Positions 1 to 8,967 of a DNA stretch of 64,000 bases are shown here, in pieces. This DNA is from Glaciecola siphonariae (GTDB lineage: Bacteria; Pseudomonadota; Gammaproteobacteria; Enterobacterales; Alteromonadaceae). Location of the stretch: assembly GCF_042652645.1 (NCBI RefSeq), contig NZ_JBHSGU010000002.1:434001-498000 (forward strand), read 5' to 3'. A program made the position numbers and the translations under genes. The notes under the pieces were generated by a model, which had not been told where the DNA came from, ran no database searches, and was given only the letters and a program-made list of their open reading frames with translations. Within the stretch, counting starts at the first letter, position 1. Each line of letters begins with the position of its first letter.

Positions 1-268
1 GTTTCTCAAAAAGTGCGTTTTCGCCCACATAAGACGACACCATTTTTTTGATTTGCTTGTCTTCGAGCAATAAACCCAATCCAAAGCCGTCTACACCGCA
101 GTTATTCGACACTACCGTAAGACCACGCGTGCCCATGTTTTTAATTTGTGCAATCAGGCCCTCTGGAATGCCGCATAAACCAAAGCCCCCAGCTATTACG
201 GTCATATTATCTTCAAGGCCCTGCATGGCCTCCTCATAGCTCGACACTACTTTATTAAATCCTGCCAT
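1..268 (-). CDS. scoA: 3-oxoacid CoA-transferase subunit A (partial, N-terminal part)
   Basis: Only the first 89 codons are present; the gene runs off the left edge. The N-terminus contains the CoA-transferase family I segment GGFGLCGIPEGLI at about residues 27-39 and SNNCGVDGFGLG further on, typical of the alpha subunit of succinyl-CoA:3-ketoacid CoA-transferase (ScoA/AtoD). The family moves CoA from succinyl-CoA to acetoacetate, the last step of leucine and ketone-body breakdown. The ATG is at 266-268 with a purine-rich GGAGAG-type site just upstream. It diverges from a LysR regulator. A half-palindrome TTACGTAA (282-289) lies just upstream of the start. AtoD is an alternative name for the same fold; the substrate cannot be fixed from this fragment. 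Confidence 0.85.
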   Translation of the reverse strand, partial: MAGFNKVVSSYEEAMQGLEDNMTVIAGGFGLCGIPEGLIAQIKNMGTRGLTVVSNNCGVDGFGLGLLLEDKQIKKMVSSYVGENALFEK

Positions 269-372
269 TACATACTCTCCGTTACGTAAATTACTTAATC
301 AGTATTTACGACTTGCCTTATTTTGTAAAATTAAATTATTATTGGTATTAATAGATTTAATGGAAGAATCCC

Positions 373-1269
373 ATGTCAGTTTCTTATAAAAATATGTGTG
401 CCTTTGTGAGCGTAGCGCAGTCAAACACTTTTGCTGAGGCGGCTGAAAAACTCTGCTTGTCGCAGCCCGCCCTTTCTACGTCTATCAAAAACATGGAGAC
501 TCAGTTAGGTGGGCCGCTTTTTATACGCTCCACAAGACGTGTCACGCTCACCCCAGAGGGCGAGGTATTCTTACCCGTGGCAAAGCGCCTCATCAATGAT
601 TGGGACAGTGCTCTTAACGACGTGAAAGACTTATTTAGTATACAAAAAGGGCGTTTAGCGGTGGCAAGTATGCCATCTTTCGCAGAAGGACATCTTGCGC
701 ATTTGCTTCAGCATTATCATGAAACCTACCCCAAAATTACCTTAAGAGTACTCGACGTAGTAATGGAGCGCGTCATTGATGCAGTGCAAACCGGGCGCGC
801 GGATATTGGTTTTGTGTTTGAACCTGAATCCCTGCAAGGATTAAGTTTTGCGCCGCTATTAGAAGATAGTTTTTGCGCAGTAATGCCCGCTCAGCATGAG
901 CTAGTAGGCTTAAGTGCGATTTCACTAAGCGATATCAAACCATATCCATTAGTGGCTATGAATACAGGGTCGTCTATTCGATTATGGGTAGATAAAGCCT
1001 TTAATCAGGCCAATATCACGCAGGAGATTGTGGCAGAGGCCTCACAACTTGGTACGCTCGGTCAGTTAGTTAAAACTGGATTGGGCCTCGCTATCGTGCC
1101 ACAGTTATGTAAACAGCAAATGCTCAATAAGTCTCTGCGCTGTGTCCCTTTAAAAGACAGTGGTTTAAAAAAACGAGTGGGGATGATTGCGCGCTCTCCC
1201 GGTGCTCTATCAAACGCTGGGCAAAGTTTGTGGCAAATGGCTCTAAAAACGGTGAAGGACGTGAAGTAA
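373..1269 (+). CDS. LysR-family transcriptional regulator
   Basis: A 298-residue protein with the usual LysR layout. The N-terminal winged helix-turn-helix spans about residues 1-60 (AEAAEKLCLSQPALSTSIK as recognition region) and is followed by a periplasmic-binding-protein-like effector domain from about residue 90 to the end. Length is normal for the family. It is divergently transcribed from the CoA-transferase gene with 104 bp between start codons, the usual arrangement for a LysR protein that controls its neighbour, so control of scoAB is a reasonable inference. The effector cannot be told from sequence. It does not resemble CysB, which is encoded separately in this window. Confidence 0.88.
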   Translation: MSVSYKNMCAFVSVAQSNTFAEAAEKLCLSQPALSTSIKNMETQLGGPLFIRSTRRVTLTPEGEVFLPVAKRLINDWDSALNDVKDLFSIQKGRLAVASMPSFAEGHLAHLLQHYHETYPKITLRVLDVVMERVIDAVQTGRADIGFVFEPESLQGLSFAPLLEDSFCAVMPAQHELVGLSAISLSDIKPYPLVAMNTGSSIRLWVDKAFNQANITQEIVAEASQLGTLGQLVKTGLGLAIVPQLCKQQMLNKSLRCVPLKDSGLKKRVGMIARSPGALSNAGQSLWQMALKTVKDVK

Positions 1270-1516
1270 GCTTATTTATTACTGTAGCTGTGCTTTTTGT
1301 ATCTATGCTTAAGAGAGTTACGCTATACTATGCACCGCTGGCCTTGGCCTCACCTTTAAAACTTTTTAGCGTGCTGCAGTTCAATGCCTATCAATTCTTC
1401 CTTTCTACGTATTCCATAGGATATTTAATGGCATTAGCCCATATTTTACTTAGCTTCACTTTCATCCATTCGTACAGCCTAATTACGCATTCAATCAACG
1501 ACGGGGAGGTGTGCTA

Positions 1517-2722
1517 ATGACAACATCTTTTCAGTCTTTAGGTCTTTCTCAAGCCGTACTCAAAGCCGTTGAAGACCAAGGTTTTACTACGCCATCACCT
1601 ATTCAAGCACAGGCGATTGGTCCTGTTTTAAGCGGCAAAGATATCATGGCCGCCGCGCAAACAGGCACTGGAAAAACAGGCGCATTCGCGCTGCCGATTG
1701 TACATATGCTTGAGGCACATGATCAGCGACCAAAATCAAATCATATCAAGGCACTTATTTTAACGCCAACGCGCGAGTTGGCAGCCCAAGTGGCACAAAG
1801 TGTAGAGCAAAGCCATAAGCATACGCAATTACACTCAGCAGTGGCCTTTGGTGGTGTATCAATTAACCCGCAAATGAAGGCCCTGCGCCGCGGCGTAGAC
1901 GTGCTAGTTGCTACCCCTGGTCGTTTGCTCGACCTGTATTCGCAAAACGCTGTAAAATTCAATCAGTTGAGCATCTTAGTATTAGACGAAGCCGATAGAA
2001 TGCTAGACATGGGCTTTATTCATGATATTAAACGCATTATTAAGCTGCTTCCGCCTAAACGACAGAACTTACTTTTTTCTGCAACCTTTTCAGATGAGAT
2101 TCGTGCACTTGCCAAACAGTTTATCAATGATCCTGTTGAGATTTCAGTCACGCCTAAAAACACAACAGCCACCACAGTGGAACAGGCTATTGTGCACGTT
2201 GAAAAATCAAACAAAAGCAAGCTACTGGCTAAGCTCATTAGCGATAACGATTGGCAGCAAGTGCTCGTGTTTTCTCGCACTAAGCATGGTGCTAATCGTA
2301 TTGCCAAACAATTAAGTGCCAAAGGCTTAAACGCTCTCGCTATTCATGGCAATAAGAGTCAAGGAGCGCGTACCAAAGCCCTTGCCGATTTTAAAGCGGC
2401 AAAGCTGCGCGTGCTTGTTGCTACTGATATTGCTGCGCGAGGCATTGATATAGATTTACTGCCAAATGTGATCAACTACGATTTACCAAATGTAGCTGAG
2501 GACTATGTGCATCGCATTGGCCGCACTGGCAGGGCGGGTGCAAGTGGTAATGCAGTATCATTTGTTACAGACGAGGATGGCAAGCAGCTCAAGGCTATTC
2601 AAAATCTGATTGGTCAGCATATTCCCGTGCTTGAAGTATCTGGCCTGTCGATAAAGCCAATGGCACAAGCGCCTATAAGAGCGCCTAAACCAAAGCGACC
2701 TAAACGAGTAAAAAGCGATTAA
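1517..2722 (+). CDS. rhlE: DEAD-box ATP-dependent RNA helicase, RhlE-like
   Basis: A 402-residue RNA helicase with all core motifs in order: AQTGTGKT (residues 47-54), PTRELAAQ, TPGR, DEAD (157-160), SAT (188-190), ARGIDID and HRIGRTGRAG (332-341). A short basic tail rich in K, R and P follows, as in RhlE proteins that unwind RNA during rRNA and mRNA processing and cold adaptation. I place the start at ATG 1517 because GGAGG (1505-1509) is seven bases upstream. A GTG in frame at 1511 would add two residues but sits too close to that site. A strong hairpin at 2757-2780 ends the transcript. RhlE is favoured over SrmB or DeaD because of the short C-terminus. Confidence 0.9.
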   Translation: MTTSFQSLGLSQAVLKAVEDQGFTTPSPIQAQAIGPVLSGKDIMAAAQTGTGKTGAFALPIVHMLEAHDQRPKSNHIKALILTPTRELAAQVAQSVEQSHKHTQLHSAVAFGGVSINPQMKALRRGVDVLVATPGRLLDLYSQNAVKFNQLSILVLDEADRMLDMGFIHDIKRIIKLLPPKRQNLLFSATFSDEIRALAKQFINDPVEISVTPKNTTATTVEQAIVHVEKSNKSKLLAKLISDNDWQQVLVFSRTKHGANRIAKQLSAKGLNALAIHGNKSQGARTKALADFKAAKLRVLVATDIAARGIDIDLLPNVINYDLPNVAEDYVHRIGRTGRAGASGNAVSFVTDEDGKQLKAIQNLIGQHIPVLEVSGLSIKPMAQAPIRAPKPKRPKRVKSD

Positions 2723-2756
2723 TAGTTGCTAAATTTTCACTAGCTCCCTAACATCG

Positions 2757-2790
2757 TGCATTGATGAACTCATCAATGCATCTTTCTTCA
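2757..2790 (+). terminator. Rho-independent terminator after rhlE
   Basis: A perfect 10-bp inverted repeat (TGCATTGATG 2757-2766, CATCAATGCA 2771-2780) with a 4-base loop is followed by a pyrimidine/T-rich tract. It lies 34 bp past the helicase stop and before the MscS gene. Confidence 0.65.
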
Positions 2791-2839
2791 TTCAGGCAAG
2801 TTCTGCCCAATGGTTGATGCGCTTGAACATGGGATATTT

Positions 2840-4198
2840 ATGAATCTGGAAGCGCTTTACGCCCATATTGTCGCGGCGTCAGAAAAAGTACTGACGGCTC
2901 TTAGCGACCCGCACACCTATATTCAACTAGTGGTTGTGCTTGTTATTTATCTGCTTGCCTTTGCACTGGCAAAAAAACTACGAGCAAGCAATCGACTGAC
3001 TTTTCAGCCGCCTGATGATACATCACACCCTGTTGTGCGCCTTATCTATAGAGCAGGAGCGCTGCTGTTTCCGCTATTGGTGTTGATATTCTTACTCATT
3101 TCCACCGAATTTGCCGACCAACTCTCAAAAGAACTCGCTTATTCTCCGTGGCTGATTAAAACAGCATTTGCCGTGGCTGCGCTGATGTTCTTCAATGCTC
3201 TGATTAACGTTTCTGTGACTAATCCTGTGGCCGCTTCCGCGTTTAAGTGGGTAGGTTTACCACTGGTATTTTTAAAATTAGTGGGCTTGTTGCCGCTGCT
3301 GATATCGTCACTGCAAGAAATATCCATTGAAGTTGGCAATATTGAAGTGTCGGCCTATGGCATTGCCCGCGTTATTATTTTTGGTGGCTTTTTGTTCTGG
3401 CTAGGCCGCGCTTCAAACAACTTTGGTCAGTCGGTCATTAAGCGTCAAGAGTCACTTGATATTCCCACTCGTGAGGTATTTGCCAAGCTCTTTGAAGTAA
3501 CGCTATTTTGCGTGATTGCGCTTCTCCTGCTCAACGTAATGGGTATTAATTTAACGACCCTTGCGGTATTTGGTGGGGCGCTCGGTGTAGGTATTGGCTT
3601 AGGATTGCAAACGATCGCATCGAACTTTATCTCGGGCATCATCATTTTGTTAGACAAGTCTTTAACGGTAGGCGATTTCGTAGAGCTTGAAGACGGTCAA
3701 AAAGGCTTTGTGCGCGAGTTTAGAATGCGCTACGCCGTCCTTGAAACCTACGACGGTAAAGACATTCTAGTGCCCAATGAGAAATTTATTTCTACCTTTT
3801 TGGTAAATTGGACGCACAAAGACCCTAAGCAGCGCTACCGAGTCGACTTTTCAGTGGCGTATGCCACCGACATTAGAGCGATGGTAGAGCTTGTAAAAGA
3901 AGCGGTAGCCACGCATCCACAGGTGATAAGCGGTGAAGATATTCCGTTTGAAGAACGCCCCGACTGTGAAATCGATAGTTTTGGTGATTCTGGCGTCAAT
4001 ATGTTTGTTGAATTTTGGATGGAAGGAATTGATGACGGTAAAAACCGCGTGGGCGGCGATTTGCTGCTCATTATTTTTGAAACGCTCAAAGCACACAACA
4101 TCTCAATTCCTTTCCCTCAGCGAGAGGTCAGGGTGTTAAACGATGCCGATGCGTTTACTGCGAACATTAAAATGAGCAAAGTGAATCCAGCTGATTAG
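2840..4198 (+). CDS. MscS-family mechanosensitive ion channel
   Basis: An inner-membrane protein with about five hydrophobic segments in the first 250 residues, followed by the MscS signature region (AVFGGALGVGIGLGLQTIASNF, the pore-lining TM3) and the soluble beta domain (VGDFVELEDGQKGFVREF) and C-terminal cage. The family opens under membrane tension to release solutes on osmotic downshock. It is longer than E. coli MscS (286 aa) because of extra N-terminal helices. ATG 2840 has GGGA five bases upstream. An in-frame ATG at 2810 would add ten residues but has a weaker site. The stop codon overlaps the convergent ABC-F stop by three bases (shared 4195-4198). Confidence 0.88.
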   Translation: MNLEALYAHIVAASEKVLTALSDPHTYIQLVVVLVIYLLAFALAKKLRASNRLTFQPPDDTSHPVVRLIYRAGALLFPLLVLIFLLISTEFADQLSKELAYSPWLIKTAFAVAALMFFNALINVSVTNPVAASAFKWVGLPLVFLKLVGLLPLLISSLQEISIEVGNIEVSAYGIARVIIFGGFLFWLGRASNNFGQSVIKRQESLDIPTREVFAKLFEVTLFCVIALLLLNVMGINLTTLAVFGGALGVGIGLGLQTIASNFISGIIILLDKSLTVGDFVELEDGQKGFVREFRMRYAVLETYDGKDILVPNEKFISTFLVNWTHKDPKQRYRVDFSVAYATDIRAMVELVKEAVATHPQVISGEDIPFEERPDCEIDSFGDSGVNMFVEFWMEGIDDGKNRVGGDLLLIIFETLKAHNISIPFPQREVRVLNDADAFTANIKMSKVNPAD

Positions 4199-5778
4199 CG
4201 GTCGCTCATATACTCGTCGTAAGTGCCTTGGAAGTAGCGCAATTTGTTGTCTTTAATCTCAATGATGGAGCTGGCTAGCGTCGAAACAAACTCTCTATCG
4301 TGACTAACAAATATCAGCGTACCGTCAAAGTCTTTTAAGGCTTTATTGAGTGCCTCAATAGCTTCCATGTCCATATGATTGGTGGGCTCATCCATAATAA
4401 TGACGTTAATTTCTTGCATCATCAGCTTGCCAAACATCAGACGATTTTTTTCGCCCCCAGAACACACTTTAACGTCTTTCTCTATATCGTCTGCACTGAA
4501 CAGCAAACGCCCTAGAATAGCTCGTACGGCAAGATCATCATGCTTAGGCGTGCGCCACTGCGACATCCAGTCAAACAAGCGCATAGACGTACCAAAATCG
4601 TTACTAACATCTTGCGCTAAATAGCCAATGCTGGCATTTTCAGACCATTTGATTGTGCCGCCGTTTGCCTGAAGCTCTCCAATAAGGCATCGCAAAAATG
4701 TGGTTTTACCTGCGCCATTTTCGCCTATAACCGCCAACTTAGCGCCAGCCTCTAATAAAATGTCCTTGCCGGTAAAAAGTGTTTCACCGTCAAAGCCATG
4801 GGTGACATTATGCATTTCAAGGGCAAGGCGATGTAGCTTTTTATGCTGCTTGTAGGTAATAAAAGGCGTTTGGCGAGATGATGGAATTACCTCGTCTAGC
4901 TCAATTTTTTCCATGCGACGAGCACGAGAGGTGGCTTGTTTTGCCTTTGATGCATTAGCCGAAAAGCGCGCAACAAAGCTTTGTAGTTCTTTAATTTCAG
5001 CCGTCTTTTTTGCGTTTTCAGAATGAAGCTGCTCCTGCACCAAACTTGAAGCGGCCATGTATGCTTCATAGTTGCCAGGATAAATACGTAGTTCACCGTA
5101 GTCGATGTCGGCCATATGCGTACACACAGAATTCAGGAAATGGCGGTCATGCGAGATTATTACCATGGTGCTTTTGCGCTGATTAAGCACGTCTTCTAGC
5201 CATTTGATGGTGTAAATATCAAGGTTGTTTGTTGGCTCGTCTAATAGGAGGATATCTGGCTCTGCAAAAAGCGCCTGTGCTATCAATACGCGAAGTTTCA
5301 AACCCGGTGCCACTTCCGACATTAAGCCAAAATGATAGGATTCGTCGATGCCGGCTTCAACAAGGAGTTCAATTGCACGAGTCTCTGCGGTGTAACCGTC
5401 CATTTCTGCAAACTCAGATTCGAGATCGGCAACCTTCATGCCGTCTGCTTCCGACATTTCAGGCAAAGAATAGATGCGGTCGCGTTCTTTCTTGACCTCC
5501 CATAAGTGGGCATCTCCCATAATTACAGCGTCTACTACTGAGTATTCTTCAAAGGCAAATTGGTTCTGATTCAAGGTTCCAATTCGCTCGCCCGGCGATA
5601 CCGATACATTGCCAGAGGTAGGTGCAAGTTCACCGCTCATTATTTTCATTAGCGTTGATTTTCCGCAGCCGTTTGCGCCAATTAGCCCATAGCGGTTACC
5701 GTTGCCGAATTTAGCTGAGATATTTTCGAACAATGGCTTAGCGCCAAACTGCATAGTAATGTTTGCGGTGGTAATCAA
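4195..5778 (-). CDS. ybiT: ABC-F family ATPase, YbiT type
   Basis: A 527-residue tandem ABC ATPase without membrane segments. The first Walker A is GANGCGKST (about residue 34) and the second is GENGAGKTT (about 350). Walker B motifs are LLLDEPTNNLD and IIMDEPTNHMD, and the second signature is CSGGEKNR. The first signature is the degenerate SEVAPGLKLRV, which is normal for YbiT. The linker holds the P-site tRNA interaction motif region (FVARFSANASKAKQATSRARR). These proteins act on the ribosome; the role of YbiT itself is poorly defined. Sequence identity to E. coli YbiT is high by eye along the whole length. It overlaps the convergent mscS stop. A long nested palindrome lies in the upstream region. 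Confidence 0.93.
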   Translation of the reverse strand: MITTANITMQFGAKPLFENISAKFGNGNRYGLIGANGCGKSTLMKIMSGELAPTSGNVSVSPGERIGTLNQNQFAFEEYSVVDAVIMGDAHLWEVKKERDRIYSLPEMSEADGMKVADLESEFAEMDGYTAETRAIELLVEAGIDESYHFGLMSEVAPGLKLRVLIAQALFAEPDILLLDEPTNNLDIYTIKWLEDVLNQRKSTMVIISHDRHFLNSVCTHMADIDYGELRIYPGNYEAYMAASSLVQEQLHSENAKKTAEIKELQSFVARFSANASKAKQATSRARRMEKIELDEVIPSSRQTPFITYKQHKKLHRLALEMHNVTHGFDGETLFTGKDILLEAGAKLAVIGENGAGKTTFLRCLIGELQANGGTIKWSENASIGYLAQDVSNDFGTSMRLFDWMSQWRTPKHDDLAVRAILGRLLFSADDIEKDVKVCSGGEKNRLMFGKLMMQEINVIIMDEPTNHMDMEAIEALNKALKDFDGTLIFVSHDREFVSTLASSIIEIKDNKLRYFQGTYDEYMSDR

Positions 5779-6085
5779 GAAGATGTGTCCTTTGGATAAA
5801 ATGTTCAGATAGTGAGAGAGCCGAAAGCGCGCGCACTATACCCGAAATACATCATTAATTAAACTAAAGCTGGGTGATAAATGAAGGCAATGTCAGTATT
5901 GCGCAGGCTTGGGTCGCTTAGCGTTAGCGGGAAATAGAAAAGGTAGGGGCACATGCGAATTTAAAAGCATGCGCGCACATGGATGTGCGCGCCTGAGCGG
6001 CCAGGATGGCGAATAGCGTCTTTTAAATTCGCGTGTGCCCCTGCCTAGTTTCCTGCTAATGCTAAGCGAACCAGGTCAACAAGGT
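5779..6085. other. 307-bp spacer holding a nested palindrome
   Basis: No coding potential seen. It separates two minus-strand genes. Bases 5912-6072 form a long imperfect inverted repeat described separately. The remaining 130 bp next to the ABC-F start should contain its promoter, but I cannot point to clear -10/-35 boxes. Confidence 0.6.
5912..6072. repeat. Long nested inverted repeat (MITE-like or cruciform)
   Basis: The left arm (5912-5967) and right arm (6020-6072) are inverted copies over roughly 55 bp with scattered mismatches and small gaps. Shared blocks include CGCTTAGC, AGGGGCACA and GCGAATTTAAAAG. Inside the loop sits a second, perfect inverted repeat, GCGCGCACAT (5971-5980) with ATGTGCGCGC (5983-5992). 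There is no open reading frame in it. It could be a non-autonomous element remnant, a REP-like unit, or a structured RNA; no target-site duplication was recognised. Confidence 0.75.
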
Positions 6086-6856
6086 TTACCACTTCTTTTT
6101 CGGGGCAAAGAGAGTGTCGATATCTTCTTTCTCTTTGGCCTTGTCGGCCAAGATATTCTGTACGTTGCGGTCTTTTACATTGCTCTCTAAATTGTTGAGC
6201 ATGTCTTGCAGTTCACGTGTTTTTGATACTGTATAATCGCTTTGTGTTTTTTGCTTGGCAATAGCGGCTAATGCCTTCTCAAGATACTGTCGGGCTGAGC
6301 CTTGCATGTTATGCGTAACCGCATCATTAGCCCGTTTATGGAGGGTTTCAATGTTTATACGAAGCTGCAGCTTTTCGAGCGCTTGGTCCTCCGCCTGAAA
6401 CCAATCGAGGCTGATTGCGCCTTTTTTATATTCGCTGCGCACAATGATGCGAAGTTTTTTGATGGCCTGAATATACTTAATAATTACCTTGTCGCTTTCG
6501 GGTAATTGAAATGTATTTTGGTCTGGCGTGGGTTCGTCTACGTTGATTTCGCGAATCGACTTTTGTAACTCTTCGACTTTGTTTTTCAAATCGGGACTGG
6601 GATTTTGTTCGTAAATTTCAATAAGCGCGCCTAGCGTTCGCTTGCGCAAAATCATAATGAGTCGTTTTGACAAGGGCATGCGAAGGGCCGCGCTTACCGC
6701 CATTTCAGTGTCGTCTAAAATGGTGCGGTGTTTGCCAATCTCCTCGCGCTTTTTAGAAGCTTTTCGTTCGTTATGCTGCTGCACTGCACTTGCTGCGATG
6801 CCTGCTACGATGAGTGCCGCGATAAGAATGATAATAATAATATAGGTCTGATTCAT
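6086..6856 (-). CDS. Membrane-anchored coiled-coil protein of unknown function
   Basis: I do not recognise this family. From ATG 6856 it is 256 residues: one strongly hydrophobic N-terminal segment (about residues 4-24, Ile/Ala rich), then a highly charged, mostly helical region rich in K, E, Q and D with little Cys or Pro, ending in KKKW. It reads as a single-pass anchor with a cytosolic or periplasmic helical domain. An upstream in-frame ATG at 6997 would add 47 residues, but these lie inside the histidine-kinase gene and are hydrophobic-poor, so the later start is preferred. It begins 19 bp after the kinase stop and is probably co-transcribed with it, which suggests a shared job in signalling. 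Confidence 0.65.
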   Translation of the reverse strand: MNQTYIIIIILIAALIVAGIAASAVQQHNERKASKKREEIGKHRTILDDTEMAVSAALRMPLSKRLIMILRKRTLGALIEIYEQNPSPDLKNKVEELQKSIREINVDEPTPDQNTFQLPESDKVIIKYIQAIKKLRIIVRSEYKKGAISLDWFQAEDQALEKLQLRINIETLHKRANDAVTHNMQGSARQYLEKALAAIAKQKTQSDYTVSKTRELQDMLNNLESNVKDRNVQNILADKAKEKEDIDTLFAPKKKW

Positions 6857-6875
6857 TGGCTTAATACTTTCAGGC

Positions 6876-7592
6876 TTAGGGCAAAGTAAGGGTAAACACG
6901 CTACCGCCAGTTGTTGCATCATTTGCCAACTGTATGCTGCCGCGTTCGCTTTGGTTTTTATGCGTATGAGCAATGAGCCTAGCAAAGAACAAACCAAGTC
7001 CTGTGCGGCCTTCGCTTATGCAATGCTGGTCAAGCACTTTGCTCGACATCTCTAACATTCTGCTAGGGTAGCCCGGTCCATCATCTTGCACGGTCATGGT
7101 AAGTTTATTTTGTTTAACTTGTGCTTTTAAAGCTATACGTTTGCAACCGTAACGAACGGCATTTATCAGCACGTCGTGCAACAATAGATAAATTAGCTCT
7201 CGGTCGAGATACCACGAGAGGTCTTCATCAGCTTCAAAGCTCACGGTAATGCCTTGTTGCTCGGTATATAGTTTGTTGGATTCGATAATTTCGTCAAATA
7301 GTTCCCCAATAAACACTTCGTCGATGTTAACGGGCAGGGCATCCATTTCAGCGCGATATAGCGATAGCACCTGTACCAAGGTGGTATTCATTCTATTAGC
7401 TTCGTAGTGTACGCTATTGAGGCTTGTATGCGCTTGCTCTACCTCTTTAGGAATCACATTCGACATATGCTCTATAGACTGCATAAGTAAGCTTAGAGAA
7501 TTTTTCATATCGTGGATGGCGACGGCTATCACCGATGAGAAATCGACCAGCTCTTTAGTTTCGCTCGGTTTGTCACTACGATTATTAGACAC
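6876..7592 (-). CDS. Soluble sensor histidine kinase without a sensor domain
   Basis: A 238-residue protein with a dimerisation/phosphoacceptor helix near the N-terminus (VAIHDMKNSLSLL, candidate His27) and a HATPase_c domain in the second half: N-box LLHDVLINAVRYG, G1 DDGPGYP, G2 RTGLGLFFARLIAHTH. There is no transmembrane segment and no PAS, GAF or HAMP domain, so it must take its signal from a partner. The membrane-anchored protein encoded just downstream is the obvious candidate. No response regulator gene is adjacent. It diverges from cysB with 223 bp between starts. The H-box has HDMKN instead of HELRT, as in some kinases of the HPK subgroup seen in marine bacteria. Confidence 0.8.
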   Translation of the reverse strand: MSNNRSDKPSETKELVDFSSVIAVAIHDMKNSLSLLMQSIEHMSNVIPKEVEQAHTSLNSVHYEANRMNTTLVQVLSLYRAEMDALPVNIDEVFIGELFDEIIESNKLYTEQQGITVSFEADEDLSWYLDRELIYLLLHDVLINAVRYGCKRIALKAQVKQNKLTMTVQDDGPGYPSRMLEMSSKVLDQHCISEGRTGLGLFFARLIAHTHKNQSERGSIQLANDATTGGSVFTLTLP

Positions 7593-7815
7593 TATGGCGA
7601 CCTAGCTATGATGAATTAATACCAAAAGTTACTTGCAATAAGCCCTAAAATACGGTTTCTTATGCATATAAGTTCGAATTGCGCGGTTCTTCCACGCATT
7701 TTTACATAAGATGTATCGGCTGACATTCAGATTGCTGAAGCCTTGAGGTTAATCAAAGGCAAAAGGCTCTGTATACACTCGCTGCACGTCACTCGCTTAA
7801 CGCCCAAGGTCCTGA

Positions 7816-8790
7816 ATGAAACTACAACAATTGCGCTATATTGTAGAAGTGCTCAACAACAACTTAAACGTGTCAGCCACCGCTGAAAACTTGTACACCT
7901 CACAGCCTGGTATCAGCAAACAGGTAAGAATGTTAGAAGATGAGCTCGGCATACAAATTTTTGGACGCAGTGGAAAGCACTTAACCCATGTGACCGAAGC
8001 CGGTAAAGAAGTGATCAATATTTCTAGAGAAATATTAGCAAAAGTTGAGAGCATTAAAGCCGTTGCCCGTGAGCATACGCTGCCTGACCAAGGTAAATTA
8101 AATATTGCCACAACCCATACTCAGGCTCGCTATGCACTGCCAGATGTTATTCAAGGCTTTATGTCTAAATACCCGAAAGTGTCTTTGCATATGCATCAAG
8201 GTACGCCTTCTCAAATTAGTGACTTGGCAGCTAAGGGCGAGGCCGATTTTGCCATTGCCACAGAGTCTTTGCATTTGTATAACGATTTAGTCATGTTGCC
8301 TTGTTACCACTGGAATCGCTCGGTCATTGTCAATAAAGCGCATCCTCTTGCCAAGAAAACGAGCATCACCATTGAAGATATCGCTAAATACTCATTAGTT
8401 ACCTATGTCTTCGGTTTTACCGGCCGCTCTGAATTAGATAGAGCATTTACTGAGGCTGGGCTTGAGCCAAAAATCGTGTTTACCGCCACCGATGCTGATG
8501 TCATCAAGACTTACGTGCGATTAGGGGTAGGAGTGGGTGTGATTGCTTCTATGGCAATCGACGATAAGCTCGACTCAGATTTAGTCAAAATCGATGCTAG
8601 TCATTTGTTCGATTATAGCACTACAAAAATTGGCTTCAGAAAAGGCTCGTTTTTGCGTAACTATATGTATGAGTTTATTGAACGTTTTGCCCCACACCTA
8701 ACTAAAGATGTAGTAGAGCGGGCCATGATGCAAAAAAACAACGACGAGGTCGAACGCATGTTTAAGGGCTTAACGCTTCCGGTGAAATAA
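7816..8790 (+). CDS. cysB: LysR-type regulator of sulfur assimilation CysB
   Basis: At 324 residues it has the CysB length and N-terminus (MKLQQLRYIVEVLNNNLNVS, then a helix-turn-helix around TAENLYTSQPGISKQVRMLE). The effector domain holds the conserved block IATTHTQARYALP, which lies in the sulfate/inducer site of CysB. CysB activates cysteine biosynthesis genes with N-acetylserine as inducer and usually represses itself. The family match is close throughout, so the symbol is given with confidence. It is monocistronic here: convergent with sdaA and divergent from a histidine kinase. A 14-bp tandem array lies 70 bp past its stop. Confidence 0.94.
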   Translation: MKLQQLRYIVEVLNNNLNVSATAENLYTSQPGISKQVRMLEDELGIQIFGRSGKHLTHVTEAGKEVINISREILAKVESIKAVAREHTLPDQGKLNIATTHTQARYALPDVIQGFMSKYPKVSLHMHQGTPSQISDLAAKGEADFAIATESLHLYNDLVMLPCYHWNRSVIVNKAHPLAKKTSITIEDIAKYSLVTYVFGFTGRSELDRAFTEAGLEPKIVFTATDADVIKTYVRLGVGVGVIASMAIDDKLDSDLVKIDASHLFDYSTTKIGFRKGSFLRNYMYEFIERFAPHLTKDVVERAMMQKNNDEVERMFKGLTLPVK

Positions 8791-8861
8791 TATACGGCAT
8801 TTTTGTAGTTCATGTAGATGACGCCATATCAACTAGCTTGCTTTGTCTAAACAACGCGCAA

Positions 8862-8903
8862 ATTGATGTAAACAAGTTGATGTAACTTAGTTGATGTAAC
8901 AAC
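8862..8903. repeat. Three 14-bp tandem repeats downstream of cysB
   Basis: Three contiguous 14-bp units at 8862, 8876 and 8890 share the core TTGATGTAA and differ at the last bases. They lie in the 177-bp gap between the convergent cysB and sdaA genes. Confidence 0.75.
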
Positions 8904-8929
8904 TAAAAAGCCAACATCAACGCGCCTTT

Positions 8930-8957
8930 GTGACTACTTGCAAGCTCAGGTAGTCAC
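8930..8957. terminator. Hairpin between convergent cysB and sdaA
   Basis: Perfect 8-bp arms GTGACTAC (8930-8937) and GTAGTCAC (8950-8957) with a 12-base loop sit just past both stops. There is no clear T-tract on either strand, so it is only a candidate terminator or 3-prime RNA stabiliser. Confidence 0.35.
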
Positions 8958-8967
8958 GCGTAAGCCA

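Noticed and set aside
1230..1517. A 95-codon hydrophobic frame between the LysR and helicase genes, ending TAATG at the helicase start
   Set aside because: It starts inside the LysR gene, has no ribosome site at any ATG and its composition follows an A/T-rich spacer. The TAATG contact is suggestive but not enough.
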